Positions 14,745 through 16,455 of a stretch of 16,455 nt of DNA are shown piece after piece. The notes beneath the pieces were generated by a model, which did no database searches, was not told where the DNA came from, and saw only the letters and a program-made list of their open reading frames with translations. The position numbers and the translations under genes were made by a program. Numbering within the stretch: the first letter of the stretch is position 1; each line of letters starts with the position of its first letter. The stretch comes from JAUXIQ01 sp030620925 [NCBI: Nitrospinota bacterium] (lineage in GTDB: Bacteria > JAUXIQ01): positions 1 through 16,455 of the forward strand of contig JAUXIQ010000009.1 of NCBI GenBank assembly GCA_030620925.1, given 5' to 3'.

Positions 14745-15848
14745 TCAGTCTGATTTGGCTTCCAGAAAGTCTTTGACCGCTTTAAAAAACTGAACATTGG
14801 CTTTCTCGTAAGGGATTATGTGACTGGCTTTGGGGATTTCCACGTATTTTTTGACATCGCTGCCCAGCTCCTCTACGAGCAGTTTGTTGTCCTCCCGTGT
14901 GGCTACAGTGTCATATTCTCCGCGTATGACAAGGGTGGGTATCGTTATTTTGGAAGCATCGAACTGCGGATTGGCCCGCAGCATGTCAACTAAACGCCCC
15001 AATGGAACTAGAAAGGAGCCTTCCAGTTCATCGGATTTAGGATCAGAATCAAGCAATGCGTCTCTGACAACTTCGAAAACACCGGGAATAAGAAGCTCAT
15101 CTTTGGCGCCCAACTGGTACCAATCTCCCAAAGAGGGATTAATAGTAATCACCTTTACCGTGATGTTAAAGTAGCCTTCGTAGCCGCGATAATTCTCGGC
15201 CAATCCCAGGTTTTCGTATCCGGGAGCGAAAAGGACCAGCCTGGCCACCCTGTCCTGGTGTCGGATGGTGTAGATGGGCGCCGTTCGGGAAGCGCCCAGT
15301 GCCCAGCCCAATAGATGGACCTTCTCCACACCTCTGAGGTTCATGATGAAATCGACCACCCGCTCCACGTCATTGATTGCAACATCAGAATGGATGGGCG
15401 CCTTGCTCTCAGGGAAATCTGAAGGCACGTCCATCGAGGGAGGCCTTGTGGATAGGCCGTATCCCTCATAGTCCAGGGCAAACGTATCCCAGCCATGAAG
15501 GGCAAGGTAGCGCATCATCGAGCAATTCTCATGATCGAGGTCGAATGCGATGTAGCCGGGAGTGGGATAGCCATGGAGAAAGAGTATAACCTTCCCATCC
15601 TTTGGTGCGGTCCGCTCGCGCCCGGAAAGCACCACCTCCCGCACATGGATGAGGACGTTGGGATCGAGGTTGTACTGCTCGTAGAGGGGCTCAATGCTCT
15701 TGTGATTAACGAAGTAATCGTTTCTAACGATCCCATTGGAAGAATCGGCCAGCGCTTGTGGAACAGGAGCGATGAGCACTCCGAGAATTACCAACACTGC
15801 CAGTGAGATTAAAGGCCGTCGATTTGGCTTTCTCGTTCGGCAAAGCAT
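14745..15848 (-). CDS. Exported alpha/beta-hydrolase-fold protein lacking the nucleophile serine
   Basis: The 367-residue product starts with a basic N-terminus and signal peptide (PNRRPLISLAVLVILGVLIA, then PQALA before DSS), so it is probably exported; the RRPLI stretch is at best a weak Tat signal. The alpha/beta hydrolase core shows the oxyanion strand VILFLHGYPTPG (His92-Gly93), DYEGYGLSTRPP, the nucleophile elbow, LVIRGEYDTVAT with acid Asp313 and KASHIIPYE with base His343. The elbow reads HLLGWALGASRT, so alanine (Ala183, codon GCA at 15302-15300) occupies the usual serine position. Ser187 four residues on is a poor substitute. The frame extends to 15881, but AAGGAGGT lies perfectly before the ATG ending at 15848. 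It follows the EthD-type gene by 126 bp on the same strand. Substrate is unknown. Confidence 0.85.
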   Translation of the reverse strand: MLCRTRKPNRRPLISLAVLVILGVLIAPVPQALADSSNGIVRNDYFVNHKSIEPLYEQYNLDPNVLIHVREVVLSGRERTAPKDGKVILFLHGYPTPGYIAFDLDHENCSMMRYLALHGWDTFALDYEGYGLSTRPPSMDVPSDFPESKAPIHSDVAINDVERVVDFIMNLRGVEKVHLLGWALGASRTAPIYTIRHQDRVARLVLFAPGYENLGLAENYRGYEGYFNITVKVITINPSLGDWYQLGAKDELLIPGVFEVVRDALLDSDPKSDELEGSFLVPLGRLVDMLRANPQFDASKITIPTLVIRGEYDTVATREDNKLLVEELGSDVKKYVEIPKASHIIPYEKANVQFFKAVKDFLEAKSD

Positions 15849-15974
15849 GGCATACCTCCTTAAAGTAAAATTGTTCACCAACCATTTTGTTGGGCTGTTT
15901 AGCGCTGAATTTTAAAACATCTTCTTGCCGGGCTGTACGGTTTTTGAGGAGAAGGCTGGCTCGTCACGAAGCTG

Positions 15975-16455
15975 TTATCTGTCTATGAACACGTGTTCCT
16001 TGCCCGCCCCTGAAGCGGATCGTGAAAAATCTATAAATTTCGCCTCGTCCTCGATTAACCGTTCTATGGCTTGCGTTCCCTCCGGTGTTCCTCTCGCTCC
16101 GGCAGATTCCGCTCGATCATACCATACTTCAGCCTGACCCATAAACGGCTCCTCCATCTTACCCCTCGATTCCCTCAATGGGTCAATAAGAGTACTGGGC
16201 ACTCTGTGAACCTGCATATAGCGCTTGAGTCTGATGGCAGGGGCCACTGATCTCACCAGCGGGCCGTGGTGCATACGCCAATATAGTTGTGCTTCTTCCA
16301 GAGACAGGTCTGGCAGATTTTGCACGAAGTAGCATTGTCTTATAATCGGGCTTTCAGGCCTGGCAACAATGTTCTCCGGGCTGGGGTTCACCTGCGGCAG
16401 CTCCATGGCCAGCCACATGGAGGAACGCGAGAAATCGATAAAATTTTTCTCATCC
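15975..16455 (-). CDS. Tandem EthD-domain protein, N-terminal part beyond the window
   Basis: The frame is open to the right edge, so the true start lies outside; 159 codons are visible. An EthD-like ferredoxin-fold domain is recognisable: IRQCYFVQNLPDLSLEEAQL followed by YWRMHHGPLVRS, YMQVHRVP, GQAEVWYD and an IERLIEDEAKFIDFSRS end. The edge segment before the internal ATG at 16418 reads DEKNFIDFSRSS, which repeats the end of the visible domain (DEAKFIDFSRSA). At least two such domains are therefore joined, and the internal ATG is not the start. EthD proteins are small, usually dimeric alpha/beta-barrel proteins; the namesake is required for ethyl tert-butyl ether degradation, but most members are uncharacterised. 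The hydrolase follows on the same strand, which suggests a shared accessory pathway. Specific function is unknown. Confidence 0.8.
   Translation of the reverse strand, partial: DEKNFIDFSRSSMWLAMELPQVNPSPENIVARPESPIIRQCYFVQNLPDLSLEEAQLYWRMHHGPLVRSVAPAIRLKRYMQVHRVPSTLIDPLRESRGKMEEPFMGQAEVWYDRAESAGARGTPEGTQAIERLIEDEAKFIDFSRSASGAGKEHVFIDR

Noticed and set aside
1-16455. Sigma-54 (-24/-12) promoters and tRNA genes
   Set aside because: I looked for GG-N10-GC elements in the gaps and for cloverleaf or TTCGA-type T-loop patterns and found nothing convincing by eye.

Overview
The window reads as ordinary bacterial chromosome, with housekeeping genes over most of its length and an accessory-looking stretch at the right end. 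LptC/LptA-type proteins imply a Gram-negative outer membrane. RpoN followed by a long-form hibernation factor, a short archaeal/Thermotoga-type S-adenosylhomocysteinase, a TPR-AMIN-amidase fusion and REP-like intergenic repeats together suggest a deltaproteobacterial (Desulfobacterota-like) or related environmental lineage. That placement is inference; there is no rRNA or other marker that settles it.

Left arm (1-11554), all on the + strand: end of pdxJ, then nnr (NAD(P)HX repair), tsaE (t6A tRNA modification), lptC and lptA (LPS transport), rpoN (sigma-54), hpf (ribosome hibernation), metK and ahcY (SAM synthesis and SAH breakdown, two steps of the activated methyl cycle), a periplasmic N-acetylmuramoyl-L-alanine amidase, and der (ribosome-assembly GTPase). 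Spacing suggests pdxJ-nnr-tsaE as one unit, lptC-lptA-rpoN-hpf as a second starting at an extended -10 promoter inside a long palindrome, metK-ahcY with a terminator-like hairpin between them, and separate starts for the amidase and der. Two genes usually found in these neighbourhoods are absent: acpS after pdxJ and lptB between lptA and rpoN.

Middle (11555-11924): a convergent intergenic space between der and sucD. It holds a 146-bp composite of small palindromes bounded by inverted GTAGGGGCG repeats, a second REP-like element, and a strong hairpin.

Right arm, all on the - strand: sucC-sucD (succinyl-CoA synthetase). Upstream of them lies a 729-bp stretch (14016-14744) with no convincing gene but several overlapping inverted repeats. 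Then come an exported alpha/beta hydrolase whose nucleophile-elbow serine is alanine, and a protein with tandem EthD-like domains that runs off the right edge.

I found no complete novel system. The observations most worth following are the serine-less hydrolase beside the tandem EthD protein, the mutually exclusive hairpins upstream of sucCD, the metK/ahcY leader in which one arm can pair either with a terminator arm or with the ahcY ribosome binding site, and the lptC promoter palindrome. I recognised no tRNA, rRNA, CRISPR array, transposase or known riboswitch. Several starts were moved from the longest open frame to a TTG or ATG with a better-placed Shine-Dalgarno sequence.
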